Shown: positions 1 through 10,235, counted from the stretch's first letter. The stretch is 64,000 bases of DNA from Saprospiraceae bacterium (GCA_028280415.1 JANQLV010000014.1:104050-168049); one strand, 5' to 3'. Translations and numbers: made by a program. Notes: a model not told the origin generated them from the sequence alone.

Positions 1-391
1 TGATAAAAGTATTTCTTAACATAAAAATTCTGGAAATTTTAGTCGATAGGCTTTTCGACATACTAGGCGTATTTATTAAGACTCCCTTAAGAGGTAAAAG
101 TTAAACTGTATGGGCAAATCAATTGCAGGAGCAAAATAAAGCAAGTGCTGGCAAAGCTTGCTGAGTGGTCGGTATTCCAGTCAAAAACGGATTTCCGGGG
201 CTCTTGAAGCAGAAAGACTAGCCAGGTCTTTTATGATTATTTATCTGTAAAATAGAGATCAAATACAAAATGCTTGAGGAAAATTGTCTGTAAATAATGC
301 TCGAAAGTCGGGATTTCCTTATCATTGCACCTGATTAATACAAAGGGAATAACGGAAAACCCAAAAAAAGGACTTAATTCAATTTTCTACT
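1..391. other. gene-free stretch upstream of fabH
   Basis: No reading frame longer than about ten codons with a plausible start is seen on either strand. A weak -7 like element, TATCATTG at 320-327, matches the Bacteroidota consensus with one mismatch and could drive fabH, but no -33 partner is visible. In many Bacteroidota plsX and rpmF lie just upstream of fabH; they are not visible here. Confidence 0.5.
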
Positions 392-1390
392 ATGGCAAGG
401 AGACTAGCAGCAATTACGGGAATTCAAGGTTATGTGCCGGATTATGTATTGACAAATGCCGAATTGGAAACGATGGTGGAAACAAGTGATGAGTGGATTG
501 TTAGCCGAACGGGGATCAGGCAAAGGCATATCCTGAAAGAAGAGGGAAAAGCCGCTTCGGATATGGGAAAAATAATGGTCGAAGGGCTGCTCAAAAAGAC
601 AAATACCAAACCTGAAGAGATCGATATGTTGCTGTGCGCCACTATTACCGGTGATATGGTGTTTCCGGATACGGCAAACACTATTTCCGAGAAAGTAGGT
701 GCAGTTAATGCTTTTGGCTATGATATTAATGCAGCTTGTTCCGGTTTTTTGTATGCTTTGACTACTGCTGCCAAATTTATCGAAACGGGGACCTATAAAA
801 AAGTTGTAGTGGTTGGGATGGATGTGATGTCCTCTATCCTGGACTATTCCGATCGTACTACCTGTATCATTTTTGGCGATGGCGGCGGTGCGGTATTATT
901 AGAGGCTAATGAGGAGGGTAATGGTGTAGTTGACTCTATATTGAAAGCTGATGGTATTGGGCGTAACTTTCTCCATATGAAGGCAGGAGGTTCCCTTAAG
1001 CCAACCACCCTGGAAACTGTTACTGCAAAAGAGCATTTCGTATATCAGGAAGGCCGAACGGTATTCAAATATGCGGTGAGAGGCATGGTAGATACTGTAA
1101 AGCAAATAATGGAAAGAAATAATCTTTCTAATGAGGATGTCAACTGGGTAGTTCCGCATCAGGCGAATATCCGGATCATACAATCCGTTGCCAGTGGGCT
1201 TGATTTCCCTATGGAACGGGTAATGGTTAATATTCAGAATTATGGAAATACGACCGCCGGCACATTGCCATTATGCCTTTGGGACTACGAAAATCAGTTG
1301 AAAAAGGGAGATAATATCATTCTGACTGCTTTTGGAGGCGGCTTTACCTGGGGGGCGACTTTTCTGAAATGGGCATATGATCCGGCCTAA
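392..1390 (+). CDS. fabH: 3-oxoacyl-ACP synthase III (FabH)
   Basis: This is the initiating condensing enzyme of type II fatty acid synthesis, joining an acyl-CoA starter to malonyl-ACP in the cytoplasm. The 332-residue length is typical. The thiolase-fold triad is visible: Cys116 in DINAACSGF, His256 in VVPHQANIRI and Asn286 in NYGNTTAGT; the glycine-rich GGGFTWGA motif lies near the C terminus. The ATG at 392 starts MARRLAAITG, the normal N-terminal strand of the family. It is followed by efp, accB and accC on the same strand, so the locus couples starter condensation with malonyl-CoA supply. The 188-base gap before efp and a promoter there suggest separate transcription of efp. Confidence 0.96.
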   Translation: MARRLAAITGIQGYVPDYVLTNAELETMVETSDEWIVSRTGIRQRHILKEEGKAASDMGKIMVEGLLKKTNTKPEEIDMLLCATITGDMVFPDTANTISEKVGAVNAFGYDINAACSGFLYALTTAAKFIETGTYKKVVVVGMDVMSSILDYSDRTTCIIFGDGGGAVLLEANEEGNGVVDSILKADGIGRNFLHMKAGGSLKPTTLETVTAKEHFVYQEGRTVFKYAVRGMVDTVKQIMERNNLSNEDVNWVVPHQANIRIIQSVASGLDFPMERVMVNIQNYGNTTAGTLPLCLWDYENQLKKGDNIILTAFGGGFTWGATFLKWAYDPA

Positions 1391-1516
1391 ACAGTTTCAA
1401 GAACTTATTAAAAGCTGAACTTGTTTTATATAGAGCGGTTTTTTGTTCTGTCACTTTTATTTGGCTTGGATTCAACGAAATTTTTGCCTGGTTTCCGATT
1501 AGTCAGTGTCATTTCT

Positions 1517-1524
1517 TATCTTTG
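1517..1524 (+). promoter_or_regulatory. -7 element of efp promoter
   Basis: TATCTTTG matches the Bacteroidota -7 consensus TAnnTTTG exactly and lies 54 bases before the efp start codon. No good TTTG is found 19-21 bases upstream, so the -33 half is weak. Confidence 0.5.
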
Positions 1525-1578
1525 CATCGCTTTTTTTAAAGCAATACTATTTTTGAAAAAATATTTTAATTAATCCAT

Positions 1579-2148
1579 ATGGCAAATACTTCTGAAATCA
1601 AGAACGGACTTTGTTTAAATTTCAATAATGACGTTTGGAAAGTAGTTGAATTTTTGCACGTAAAACCAGGAAAAGGCCCCGCATTTGTCAGATGTAAACT
1701 GAAAAGTTTGACAAACGGGAAAGTTGTTGATAACACCTGGCCATCCAGTCATAAGATTGATATTGTCAGAGTGGAACGAAGAAAATACCAATATCTATAT
1801 ACTGATGGCGAGTCCTATCATTTTATGAATACGGAAACATTTGAACAAATCGCTTTTCAGGAGGACATGTTAGATCATCCTAAGCTATTAAAAGAAGGGA
1901 GTGAAGTTGAAGTACTTTTTGACTCTGCCAAAGATGTAGCTTTAGTGTTGGAAATGCCTCAATACGTTATTTTAAAAATTGAATATACTGAACCGGGAGA
2001 AAGAGGTAATACCGCTTCAACAAACGTGATGAAGCCTGCCACTACCGAAACAGGAGCTCAAATCAAAGTGCCTTTATTTATTAATATAGGCGATATGGTA
2101 AAAATTGACACCGCAACCGGAGCTTATTCCGAGCGGGTAAAAGTCTAA
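1579..2148 (+). CDS. efp: translation elongation factor P
   Basis: EF-P binds ribosomes stalled on polyproline stretches and promotes peptide bond formation. The 189-residue length and three-domain layout are standard: an N-terminal KOW-like domain with the tip loop PGKGPAF (Lys32 at the position that is modified in other bacteria), a central OB domain, and a C-terminal OB domain with the family signature around GAQIKVPLFINIGD. No EpmA/EpmB-type modification gene is seen in the window, so the state of Lys32 is unknown. Start ATG follows an AT-rich leader without Shine-Dalgarno, normal for this phylum. The neighbouring accB encodes a proline-rich linker, a plausible EF-P client. Confidence 0.97.
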   Translation: MANTSEIKNGLCLNFNNDVWKVVEFLHVKPGKGPAFVRCKLKSLTNGKVVDNTWPSSHKIDIVRVERRKYQYLYTDGESYHFMNTETFEQIAFQEDMLDHPKLLKEGSEVEVLFDSAKDVALVLEMPQYVILKIEYTEPGERGNTASTNVMKPATTETGAQIKVPLFINIGDMVKIDTATGAYSERVKV

Positions 2149-2286
2149 TTTTTCCGAAAAAAACCGGATATCGGACGAAAGTTTATTTTTTATAGCTTTT
2201 CGTTAAAAAAAGTTTTTGAAATTCAGTAGCTTATTCTCCGAAAGCCGGTTAATTCCAATATTGTAAAAAACTCAAAAAGTTAACAA

Positions 2287-2829
2287 ATGGATTTCAAAGA
2301 AATTCAGGAGTTGATAAAACTTATCAACAAGTCAAATCTAACTGAATTTAAATTGGAGGATGGAGATTTTAAATTATCCATCCGCACCAAAAAATACGGC
2401 AAACAAAAGAGCCAGGCTCAACAGCAGATCGTTTCTGTGCCTACTGCACCATTACAGCCGGTTCAACAACTCGTTAACCCTTCAGTTCCTCCGACACCGC
2501 CAACGCCGCCGCCCGTGAAGAGTGAAGCGGCAGCCTCTGATAATCAAAGCCAGCAGGAAGCAGCATCAAATGAAGGCAGTAAAAACTATATAGAAGTACG
2601 TTCGCCGATTGTCGGGACCTTTTACCGCTCTTCTTCTCCTGACAAACCTCCTTATGTCAAAGTTGGGGATGCCATCGAAGTAGGGACAGTAGTATGTATC
2701 GTTGAAGCCATGAAATTATTTAACGAAATTGAATCAGAGGTTGCAGGTAAAATTGTAAAGATCATGGTGGATGATGCGACCCCCGTAGAATACGATCAGG
2801 TACTGTATTTAGTTGATCCGGAAGCTTAA
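2287..2829 (+). CDS. accB: acetyl-CoA carboxylase biotin carboxyl carrier protein
   Basis: AccB carries the biotin that shuttles carboxyl groups between biotin carboxylase and carboxyltransferase in the first step of fatty acid synthesis. The 180 residues comprise an N-terminal helical part (about 1-40), a proline/alanine-rich flexible linker (about 50-95) and a biotinyl domain (about 101-178). The biotin attachment site EAMKLFNEI gives Lys143 as the biotinylated residue. It lies 26 bases ahead of accC and is clearly co-transcribed with it. The run of prolines in the linker (PPTPPTPPP) would need EF-P, whose gene lies directly upstream. Confidence 0.97.
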   Translation: MDFKEIQELIKLINKSNLTEFKLEDGDFKLSIRTKKYGKQKSQAQQQIVSVPTAPLQPVQQLVNPSVPPTPPTPPPVKSEAAASDNQSQQEAASNEGSKNYIEVRSPIVGTFYRSSSPDKPPYVKVGDAIEVGTVVCIVEAMKLFNEIESEVAGKIVKIMVDDATPVEYDQVLYLVDPEA

Positions 2830-2855
2830 TTGCACCTTTCCTATAACCAAGTACT

Positions 2856-4235
2856 ATGCAAAAAACTTTTGAAAAGATACTAATAGCCAATAGGGGAGAG
2901 ATTGCATTGCGGATTATTCGTACCTGTAAAGAAATGGGTATCCAGACCGTTGCGGTTTATTCTACTGCTGATCGGGAAAGCTTACACGTAAGATTTGCCG
3001 ACGAAGCAGTATGTATTGGCCCTCCCTCTTCTGCCGAATCTTATTTGAGTATTCCAAAAATTATGGCAGCCGTGGAAATTACCAATGCGGATGCTGTCCA
3101 TCCCGGATACGGTTTCTTAGCGGAAAACGCCGATTTTGCTGAAGTATGTGCGGAATATGGAATCAAGTTTATTGGTCCTACACCTACACAAATACGCAAA
3201 ATGGGAGATAAGATCACGGCTAAAGATACAATGATAAAAGCCGGAGTTCCAGTAGTACCCGGCTCCGGTGGTCTCCTGAAGGATTTAAAGCATGGAAAGG
3301 AAGTAGCCAAAGAGATTGGTTATCCCATCATGCTTAAAGCAACGGCCGGTGGTGGTGGAAAAGGGATGAGAATCGTCTGGTCGGAAGAAGAATTTGAATC
3401 CGCCTGGAATATGGCCCGTCAGGAAGCTAAAGCGGCCTTCGCGAACGATGGAATCTACGTCGAAAAATTTATCGAAGAGCCTCGACATATTGAAATACAG
3501 ATTGCCGGAGACCAATATGGCAACGTTATTCACCTTTCGGAAAGAGATTGTTCTATCCAGCGTAGACATCAAAAGCTGGTGGAAGAATCCCCTTCACCCT
3601 TTATGACGCCGGAGCTGAGAGAAGCCATGGGGCAGGCAGCTATTGAAGCAGGTAAAGCAATTAATTACGAGGGCGTTGGTACGGTGGAATTTCTGGTAGA
3701 TAAGCATCGCAATTTCTACTTCATGGAAATGAATACCCGTATTCAGGTAGAGCATACCGTTACCGAAGAAGTGATCGACCACGATTTGATCAAGGAACAA
3801 ATTAAGCTTGCTGCGGGAGATAAAATAACCGGAGGCAATTATATTCCTTCAATGCATGCCATCGAAGTGAGAATTAATGCGGAAGATCCTTTTAATGGCT
3901 TCCGGCCAAGCCCAGGTAAGATTAGTTCCTTCCATAGTTCTAAAGGGCATGGAGTTCGCGTTGATACGCATGTATACGCGGGATATACGATTTCTCCTTA
4001 TTACGATTCGATGATTGCCAAACTGATTTGCCGGGCACAGACTCGTGAAGAATGTATCAAGAAGATGGCAAGAGCGCTGGATGAATTTATCATCGAAGGA
4101 GTAAAGACTACAGTTCCTTTCCATCAGTTACTCATGAGAAATGAGCAATTTAAAAAAGGAGATTTCCATACCGGATTTCTCAATGAATGGGATTTTGTAA
4201 GTGAAGTCAAGGATAGTAAATCTAAACCTGCCTGA
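2856..4235 (+). CDS. accC: acetyl-CoA carboxylase biotin carboxylase subunit
   Basis: AccC uses ATP and bicarbonate to carboxylate biotin on AccB. The 459-residue protein shows the full family layout: an N-terminal biotin carboxylase domain beginning [14 protein letters not shown], an ATP-grasp domain with the glycine loop GGGGKGMR, the catalytic region [14 protein letters not shown], and the C-terminal domain with [12 protein letters not shown]. Length is only slightly above the usual 445-450. It ends the fabH-efp-accB-accC run and is followed within 45 bases by an intrinsic terminator. The carboxyltransferase subunits are not in the window. Confidence 0.97.
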   Translation: MQKTFEKILIANRGEIALRIIRTCKEMGIQTVAVYSTADRESLHVRFADEAVCIGPPSSAESYLSIPKIMAAVEITNADAVHPGYGFLAENADFAEVCAEYGIKFIGPTPTQIRKMGDKITAKDTMIKAGVPVVPGSGGLLKDLKHGKEVAKEIGYPIMLKATAGGGGKGMRIVWSEEEFESAWNMARQEAKAAFANDGIYVEKFIEEPRHIEIQIAGDQYGNVIHLSERDCSIQRRHQKLVEESPSPFMTPELREAMGQAAIEAGKAINYEGVGTVEFLVDKHRNFYFMEMNTRIQVEHTVTEEVIDHDLIKEQIKLAAGDKITGGNYIPSMHAIEVRINAEDPFNGFRPSPGKISSFHSSKGHGVRVDTHVYAGYTISPYYDSMIAKLICRAQTREECIKKMARALDEFIIEGVKTTVPFHQLLMRNEQFKKGDFHTGFLNEWDFVSEVKDSKSKPA

Positions 4236-4278
4236 TGGACATAGTTTTTGAATAAAGAAAAATATTAAAATAAAAGAG

Positions 4279-4307
4279 AGCCTCATCCAATTTTGATGAG
4301 GCTTTTT
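4279..4307 (+). terminator. intrinsic terminator after accC
   Basis: A 9-base-pair perfect stem, AGCCTCATC against GATGAGGCT, with a short AT-rich loop, runs directly into five T residues. It closes the fabH-accC transcription unit just before the ABC exporter. Confidence 0.9.
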
Positions 4308-4321
4308 CGTATTTATGAAGG

Positions 4322-6136
4322 ATGAAAAGCTTTTGGAGATTACTAAAGTATATTAAAAGTTATAAAGGATACGTAACGCTCAATATCCTGAGCAATATCT
4401 TAATGGCTTTGTTTACAGCCTTTAGTATTCCCGCAGTAATACCCTTTCTGCAAATACTTTTTAATCAGCAACCTCAAATCGCAGTTGCTCCGGAAGTGAA
4501 ATCTATTGACGATTTGGTTGATTATTGTAAATACCTCTTTAGCCATTCGATGGAGGTGAACGGAAAGGAGACGACCCTGATTTATATGTGTGTAGTGATT
4601 ATCGTTTTGTATCTCCTTATCAATCTGTTTCGCTACACCTCTCTGTTTGTAATGGCCCCCGTTCGAAATGGTATTGTGAAGGATTTGCGAAGTCAACTGT
4701 TCGATAAAATCCTTAGTATGCCGCTTTCCTATTTTTCCGAAGAACGGAAAGGGGATTTGATGTCCAGGATCACAGCCGATGTCCAGGAAATCGAATCCAG
4801 CATTCTCAATGTATTGCAAGCCTTATTCCGGGAGCCGATTATTATTATATTTTGTTTGGGGATAATGATTTATATCAGTCCCGGGCTAACTTTATTTGTA
4901 CTGGTGCTCATTATTTTTACAACTTTCATTATTGGAAATATTGCAAAAACACTGAAGCGGAAATCTTCCAAAGCGCAACAGAAACTGGGGGATTTGATTA
5001 TTATTATTGAAGAGTCTCTGTCTGGAATGAGAATTATCAAAGGATTTACGGCCGAAGCATATCAAAACCAGCGATTTGAAGAGCAAAATGAAAAATATAA
5101 AAACTTGCTGACCAAGGTGATCCGCAGAAGGGATTTATCTTCGCCACTTTCCGAATTTTTAGGGATCTTGATTGTTTCGGTATTGCTATGGTACGCTTCT
5201 CGCAGAGTTTTTGATAATGAACTTGATCCTTCTACTTTGTTTGGTTATCTCTTGGCTTTTTTCTATATACTAAATCCGGCGAAGGCTTTTTCCAAAGCAT
5301 TTTTCAATGTACAAAAGGGAATTGCTGCCGTAGAAAGAATCGAAGAGATATTGGATGCAGAAACCAGTATAAAGGAAGTGGAAAATCCTCAACCTTTGAA
5401 TAGTTTCCAGCATAAAATTGAATACAAAGAAGTATCTTTTAAATATGAAAATGATGCCAGGCCGGTATTGAAAAACATTAATATTGAAATACCAAAGGGA
5501 AAAATGGTCGCATTGGTCGGAGCATCCGGAGCGGGTAAAACTACGATAGCAGATTTGTTGCCAAGGTTTTATGATGTGAATACCGGGGGCATATTTATCG
5601 ATGGGATCAATATCAAAAATTATTCAATCAAGGCGCTGCGTTCTCTGATGGGCATCGTTTCCCAGGAAGCCATTCTGTTTAATGATACGATCTTTAACAA
5701 TATACGTTTTGGGGTAGAAACGGCTACGGAAGAAGCTGTTATAAAAGCAGCGAAAATAGCAAATGCCCATGACTTTATTATTCGAATGGAACAAGGTTAT
5801 CAAACGAATATTGGTGATCGGGGGAGTAAATTAAGTGGAGGGCAAAGACAACGTTTGACGATTGCGAGGGCGATATTGAAAAATCCTGCTATTTTGATTC
5901 TCGATGAAGCGACTTCTGCACTCGACTCCGAATCTGAGAAACTGGTACAGCAGGCTTTGAATAAATTGATGCAAAAACGGACCGCTATCGTAATAGCCCA
6001 TCGACTTTCCACGATCCAGCACGCGGATGAGATTATCGTTCTGGAAGAAGGGGAAATTGTTGAGCGCGGGACACATGAAAGTTTGCTTGCTCAAAACGGT
6101 GCCTACAGCAAATTAGTTGCTTTGCAGGCTTTTTAG
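4322..6136 (+). CDS. MsbA-like ABC exporter (fused permease/ATPase)
   Basis: This is a type IV (B family) ABC half-transporter of 604 residues that works as a homodimer in the inner membrane. Six membrane segments occupy about residues 20-320. The nucleotide-binding domain follows, with Walker A GASGAGKTT near residue 400, the LSGGQRQRL signature, Walker B ILILDEATSALDS and the H-loop AHRLSTI. Family members flip lipid A core (MsbA) or export peptides and drugs. Because lipid synthesis genes flank it, lipid A export is a reasonable guess, but the sequence does not prove it. It lies downstream of a terminator, so it has its own promoter or depends on read-through. Confidence 0.9.
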   Translation: MKSFWRLLKYIKSYKGYVTLNILSNILMALFTAFSIPAVIPFLQILFNQQPQIAVAPEVKSIDDLVDYCKYLFSHSMEVNGKETTLIYMCVVIIVLYLLINLFRYTSLFVMAPVRNGIVKDLRSQLFDKILSMPLSYFSEERKGDLMSRITADVQEIESSILNVLQALFREPIIIIFCLGIMIYISPGLTLFVLVLIIFTTFIIGNIAKTLKRKSSKAQQKLGDLIIIIEESLSGMRIIKGFTAEAYQNQRFEEQNEKYKNLLTKVIRRRDLSSPLSEFLGILIVSVLLWYASRRVFDNELDPSTLFGYLLAFFYILNPAKAFSKAFFNVQKGIAAVERIEEILDAETSIKEVENPQPLNSFQHKIEYKEVSFKYENDARPVLKNINIEIPKGKMVALVGASGAGKTTIADLLPRFYDVNTGGIFIDGINIKNYSIKALRSLMGIVSQEAILFNDTIFNNIRFGVETATEEAVIKAAKIANAHDFIIRMEQGYQTNIGDRGSKLSGGQRQRLTIARAILKNPAILILDEATSALDSESEKLVQQALNKLMQKRTAIVIAHRLSTIQHADEIIVLEEGEIVERGTHESLLAQNGAYSKLVALQAF

Positions 6137-6275
6137 CTGAAAAACTACCAAATATCTCCTGCCTTTTTATTGCATGGTGCTGCAATTGCGAATATTAAAT
6201 TCCACTTAAAATCTAAATGTTGGTTTCAAATGCACTCAGAAAATTGTATTTTTATCTTCTAAACATTTTTTGGCT

Positions 6276-7403
6276 ATGAAGTTAACTTTACTTTCATTCA
6301 TATTAAGTCTTTTTACATTATCTGTGACAGCACAGATTACTGTAACGAATACAACATTTCCGGCAGCAGGGGATACTCTGAAAACGGTATTTGATGGTAT
6401 GCCTACAGGTATTATCATCAACCCGAATGGTGGTTCAATCGATGCTTCCTGGGATTTTAGTGGATTACAGGGGATGTTGACAGAACGTGTTTTCCGTCCG
6501 GCATCAGAAGGGGACGCTTTTGCCCAGTTTCCGGATGCTGATTTAGTACTGAATGTTGGTATTGCCGGGGAAAATTATTACCGTATAACTGATAATAATT
6601 TTGAATTAATCGGATATCAAGGTCCGGATCCGGCTAATTTGGGCTTAAACCTGCCGGTAGTTGTTTCACCGCCAATTGTGGAAAGAAGAGCGCCACTCGA
6701 TTTTACAGATAGCTATACGACGGAAGGGGCGGTAGTTGTAGCGATTTCTGCGGATGACATTCCCGGAGGGGTTTTAGATACTTTTGATATTACTCCGGAT
6801 TCTCTGCGCATTCGGATTAGCAATGATCGCAGTAATTTTGTAGAGGGCTGGGGGACTCTGACAATTCCCGGAGGAACATACGATGTGATTCGCGAAAAAC
6901 GGGTGGAACTTACGGAAACCCACCTGGATATTAAAATAGGTTCTTTGTGGCTTGATGTAACGAATGCTGTTGGTTTTGATTTTCTGGGAGTAGATACGAC
7001 GACGACTTATAATTTTTATAATGATAATTCAAAAGAACTTATCGCCAACGTTACCGTTGATAATGTCAATAATGATGAGGTATTATTTGTTGAATACAAA
7101 TTCAATGATGTAACGACGAATGTGCGTTATATCAATAATGGCAAACCCGATATTCTGGCTTATCCAAATCCGGCCATTGAAAGCATTCGATTGGAAATGA
7201 TGAATTTACAAAGTGGGAAGTATAAGGTAAGAATTTATAACATCCTCGGAGTTGAAGTTTGGAACAGAGAGTATAATGTCAATGGCAATCGAATTGTAAA
7301 AGTAGACCTTACGAACTTCCGAAAAGGAACTTATCTCTACAGCCTGGATAATGAAAATGGTAAAACTATTTCGACCAAGCGCCTTATAGTAATGCGGCCT
7401 TAG
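6276..7403 (+). CDS. secreted protein with T9SS type A sorting domain
   Basis: A 375-residue secreted protein of unknown function. The start chosen is ATG 6276, giving MKLTLLSFILSLFTLSVTAQ, a clean Sec signal peptide; a TTG six bases upstream is in frame but less likely. The central region is rich in beta strands and resembles no enzyme I recognise. The last about 80 residues form a T9SS C-terminal domain: the LAYPNPA entry motif, a VRIYNILGVEVW strand and KGTYLYSLDNENGK, ending in a basic tail. The protein should therefore cross the outer membrane by the secretion system whose parts are encoded at 16-25 kb. Confidence 0.85.
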   Translation: MKLTLLSFILSLFTLSVTAQITVTNTTFPAAGDTLKTVFDGMPTGIIINPNGGSIDASWDFSGLQGMLTERVFRPASEGDAFAQFPDADLVLNVGIAGENYYRITDNNFELIGYQGPDPANLGLNLPVVVSPPIVERRAPLDFTDSYTTEGAVVVAISADDIPGGVLDTFDITPDSLRIRISNDRSNFVEGWGTLTIPGGTYDVIREKRVELTETHLDIKIGSLWLDVTNAVGFDFLGVDTTTTYNFYNDNSKELIANVTVDNVNNDEVLFVEYKFNDVTTNVRYINNGKPDILAYPNPAIESIRLEMMNLQSGKYKVRIYNILGVEVWNREYNVNGNRIVKVDLTNFRKGTYLYSLDNENGKTISTKRLIVMRP

Positions 7404-7455
7404 CAATATTATTTACTGCGATTTTATTGTTGAGCCATTATTGCCTATAGGCTAC

Positions 7456-7492
7456 CGCCGTTTGTAATCAATCTTCAGTTCTACAAACGGCG
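7456..7492. repeat. 11-bp inverted repeat downstream of the T9SS cargo gene
   Basis: CGCCGTTTGTA (7456-7466) and TACAAACGGCG (7482-7492) are perfect reverse complements around a 15-base loop. No T run follows on either strand. It may act as a mRNA 3' end stabiliser or a weak terminator. Confidence 0.6.
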
Positions 7493-7593
7493 ATTAAATA
7501 TATAAACCACTGGGCACATCCGTATTATCACATAAAATCCATGCAACCTCAATTCTCTGCATCTGTCATTAAAGTGCGGACAAAAGAAACAAT

Positions 7594-8181
7594 ATGAAAA
7601 GATTAGCTTTGTGTTTTGGAATTTTACTCTTATCCCTTCAACTATTTGCCCAGGATCAGGAAACGGTTTTTGGATACAGTGGCCTCAAATTAACGGGAGT
7701 TTGGGGTGGTCCATCATTTGCCTTTTCAGGAATCAGTGATCGCAGTGAATATTTCAGAGGCGGATTTGGCGGACTGGAATTTAATAAAAGTATCTACGTA
7801 GCCTATGCTGCTTATTGGCTAAACGACGAAACGGAACTTCCTGAATTGGATAATGACGTGGATTTTCGATACCGGGGATTATTACTTGGTTATGCATTTA
7901 AACCAAACAAAATTGTCCATCCGAAAATCACGACTTTGATAGGTGGAGGGGAAGTTAGTATAGACCTTGGAAGTACCGTTTCTGATCAGGTATTTGTTTT
8001 GCAACCTACCGCCGGAATAGGGATCAATGTATTCAAATGGTGGCATATTGATGTCTTGGGGGGATACCGCTTAGTCACCGGAATGGAGGAAGATAATTCA
8101 GACTTATTATCGAATAGCGAGGTTTCTGGCGCTTTTGGCGAAATTAAACTGAGATTTGGTATTTCCTGGGGCTGGTATTAG
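7594..8181 (+). CDS. small outer-membrane beta-barrel-like protein, unknown function
   Basis: A 195-residue protein with signal peptide MKRLALCFGILLLSLQLFAQ. The mature part alternates hydrophobic and polar residues with many Gly and aromatic residues, and ends in FGISWGWY with a terminal aromatic, as expected for an 8-10 strand outer-membrane barrel. I cannot assign a family or substrate. The gene converges with the hemolysin III gene and their stop codons overlap by four bases. Confidence 0.7.
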   Translation: MKRLALCFGILLLSLQLFAQDQETVFGYSGLKLTGVWGGPSFAFSGISDRSEYFRGGFGGLEFNKSIYVAYAAYWLNDETELPELDNDVDFRYRGLLLGYAFKPNKIVHPKITTLIGGGEVSIDLGSTVSDQVFVLQPTAGIGINVFKWWHIDVLGGYRLVTGMEEDNSDLLSNSEVSGAFGEIKLRFGISWGWY

Positions 8182-8804
8182 TTATAAGCGAGATATATGG
8201 CAATATAATGTCCGATGCTGCCAGCTAAAACAAAAAGATGCCAGATAGCATGATTATAAGGTATTCTTTCCAAAGCGTAGAATACTGTTCCTGCCGTATA
8301 ACTTAAGCCACCAATCAATATCCAGGTAAAAACTGAATTGGGCATGTCGTCCATCATTCTCGGAATGATAAATACGGCCATCCAACCCAGGAAAATGTAA
8401 AAAGCCAAAGACACCCACTGCCATTTTCCAATTAAAAATATTTTGTAAAGAATGCCAAGGACAATTAAGCCCCATAAAGTCAGAAGGTAATACTTTCCGA
8501 AGCTATTGTTTTCGTACAATAGAACAAAAGGCGTATGTGTACCGCCGATGAGCAGGTAAATGGCGATATGATCAATCTTTTTCAGAATTGGTTTCAAAGA
8601 CTTTCGCCATACACTGTGGTAGACTGTAGAAGCCGTGTACACTGCGAGTAGAGAGAAAAGGAATAAAGCAAGGCCAATAATCTGCTGATTACTGGCATTT
8701 TTTATACCCAAGTTCAGAAGAAAAAAGGCTCCGATTAAGGTGAGAAAAATACCAATGCCATGTGTAATTACATTAGCAATTTCCTGCTTTTGCTCAAAAT
8801 TCAT
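8178..8804 (-). CDS. hemolysin III family (PAQR-like) membrane protein
   Basis: A 208-residue integral membrane protein with seven predicted membrane segments. Family markers are visible: EIANVITHGIG at the N terminus, a TVYHSVW segment, the DHIAIYLLIGGTHTP motif and a C-terminal HAIWHLFVLAGSIGHY segment with paired histidines. The family is homologous to adiponectin-receptor PAQR proteins, which bind zinc and can act as ceramidases; a role in bacterial membrane homeostasis is inferred, and haemolysis is only a historic name. The start at 8804 (MNFEQKQEIAN) fits the family; an in-frame ATG at 8870 would add 22 residues without family similarity. Confidence 0.88.
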   Translation of the reverse strand: MNFEQKQEIANVITHGIGIFLTLIGAFFLLNLGIKNASNQQIIGLALFLFSLLAVYTASTVYHSVWRKSLKPILKKIDHIAIYLLIGGTHTPFVLLYENNSFGKYYLLTLWGLIVLGILYKIFLIGKWQWVSLAFYIFLGWMAVFIIPRMMDDMPNSVFTWILIGGLSYTAGTVFYALERIPYNHAIWHLFVLAGSIGHYIAIYLAYN

Positions 8805-9302
8805 AAATGGCTTTTGTGCGAAGTTAATTAAAAAACAAAAGGCTTTACCAATAAGGTAAAACCCAGCCATTTATTGCTTAAAAATAGTTAATATCTTATA
8901 GTTAAATTTTGCTTTCTACCGACAATTATTAGCCAACCCAGGTATATCCACCATCGGGTCCTCGGGATTTTTTCTCGAAATCGGATTTTGTATTAGTGGT
9001 AAAGCTCTTAACCTTTAGACTTTCTAATTTTAACTTAGATTTTTTCATCTTTGAGTCCGGTTTTGGATAGTGTTTCAATTAAATTAAACTTCCCGACTAA
9101 TAATCATTACAGATTATGCAGCCATTTTTGGTTTAAACAAGGGATAAAGGTTATATATTTCAGAGGGAGTGAAAGAAGACAGCCAGTTTCTATCTTAATA
9201 TATTATTTTAATAGATATGTAACAATTATAATGCCAGTCTTTTGTACGATGAAACACAAATAAATGTTTTATTTTATATATAATTTTTTATTTATTAACA
9301 CA
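8805..9302. other. gene-free stretch between hemolysin III and deaminase genes
   Basis: No convincing gene is present. A rightward frame at 9051-9263 has odd composition and no recognisable motif. The stretch is AT-rich and lies between two divergent genes, so it should hold both promoters. A near-consensus -7, CATCTTTG at about 9047, has one mismatch. Confidence 0.4.
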
Positions 9303-10235
9303 ATGTCTCAAAATTTAGACCCAGATACTTTTATAGAGACAAACATCCCGGTTATAAATATCGACCATCCTGCTGCTGAAAAGCATGATGTAGCCTTGTA
9401 TATCAAACGCGAAGATCAAGTACATCCTTGTATCTCCGGAAATAAATGGCGAAAACTTAAATATAATTTACTGGAAGCGCGGAAAGCGCAACGAACGACT
9501 CTCCTTACTTTTGGTGGTGCTTTCTCAAACCATATTGCAGCGGTTGCCGAAGCCGGTTTTCTTTTCGGCTTTAAAACGATTGGAATTATCCGGGGAGAGG
9601 CCCCTCAGGGTTTTAATCCTACCTTGGAAAGAGCCAGGGAGAATGGAATGCGCCTGGAGTTTATTAGCAGGAGTTTGTATCGGAATAAAGATATTGCACT
9701 GAAACAAATTCGTTTTGACCAAAGTGATACCTATTTGATTCCTGAAGGGGGAACCAACCACCTGGCATTAAAAGGTTGTGCAGAAATTATAAGGGATTGT
9801 GAGATTACCGAGCCCATTGATTACTGGTGTACAGCCTGTGGCACGGGAGGTACAGCGGCAGGAATGATCACCGCCCTCGATGCTGGCCAGCAAGTTCTGG
9901 GCTTTCCGGTATTGAAAGGAAATTTCATGGCCAATTCGATTCGGGATTTATTGAAATTGTTTAATAGTTCTTCCGAACAGTGGGAGCTTTTTGAGGATTA
10001 TCATTTCGGAGGTTATGCCAGGTTTACACCAGAATTGATTCATTTCATTAACGAATTTAAAAAAACGTACGCTATTGCACTGGATCCCGTTTATACCGGG
10101 AAGATGGTTTACGGAGTAGTTGATTTAGTCAAAAAAGGATATTTCCGGCCCGGGAGCAGGGTGATGATGATACATACCGGAGGTTTACAGGGGATTGCGG
10201 GATTTAATCAGCGCTTTGGAAATATAATTCAGTAA
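9303..10235 (+). CDS. PLP-dependent ACC deaminase / D-cysteine desulfhydrase family protein
   Basis: A 310-residue fold-type II PLP enzyme. The N-terminal motif CISGNKWRKLKYNL holds the lysine expected to bind PLP, followed by LTFGGAFSNHIAA, and a glycine-rich phosphate loop is seen at CGTGGTAAGM. The family contains 1-aminocyclopropane-1-carboxylate deaminase and D-cysteine desulfhydrase, which deaminate small amino acids to 2-oxoacids and ammonia. Substrate cannot be told from the sequence; D-cysteine desulfhydrase is the commoner activity outside rhizobacteria. I start at ATG 9303 (MSQNLDPDT); an in-frame ATG at 9264 would add a hydrophobic stretch that does not fit a cytoplasmic enzyme. 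Confidence 0.85.
   Translation: MSQNLDPDTFIETNIPVINIDHPAAEKHDVALYIKREDQVHPCISGNKWRKLKYNLLEARKAQRTTLLTFGGAFSNHIAAVAEAGFLFGFKTIGIIRGEAPQGFNPTLERARENGMRLEFISRSLYRNKDIALKQIRFDQSDTYLIPEGGTNHLALKGCAEIIRDCEITEPIDYWCTACGTGGTAAGMITALDAGQQVLGFPVLKGNFMANSIRDLLKLFNSSSEQWELFEDYHFGGYARFTPELIHFINEFKKTYAIALDPVYTGKMVYGVVDLVKKGYFRPGSRVMMIHTGGLQGIAGFNQRFGNIIQ

Noticed and set aside
4400..4819. A leftward 139-codon frame inside the ABC exporter
   Set aside because: It is opposite a clearly coding gene with intact motifs, and its composition matches a reverse shadow.
9051..9263. A 70-codon rightward frame ahead of the deaminase
   Set aside because: Odd composition, no motif, no promoter at a suitable distance, and it starts with a non-ATG codon.
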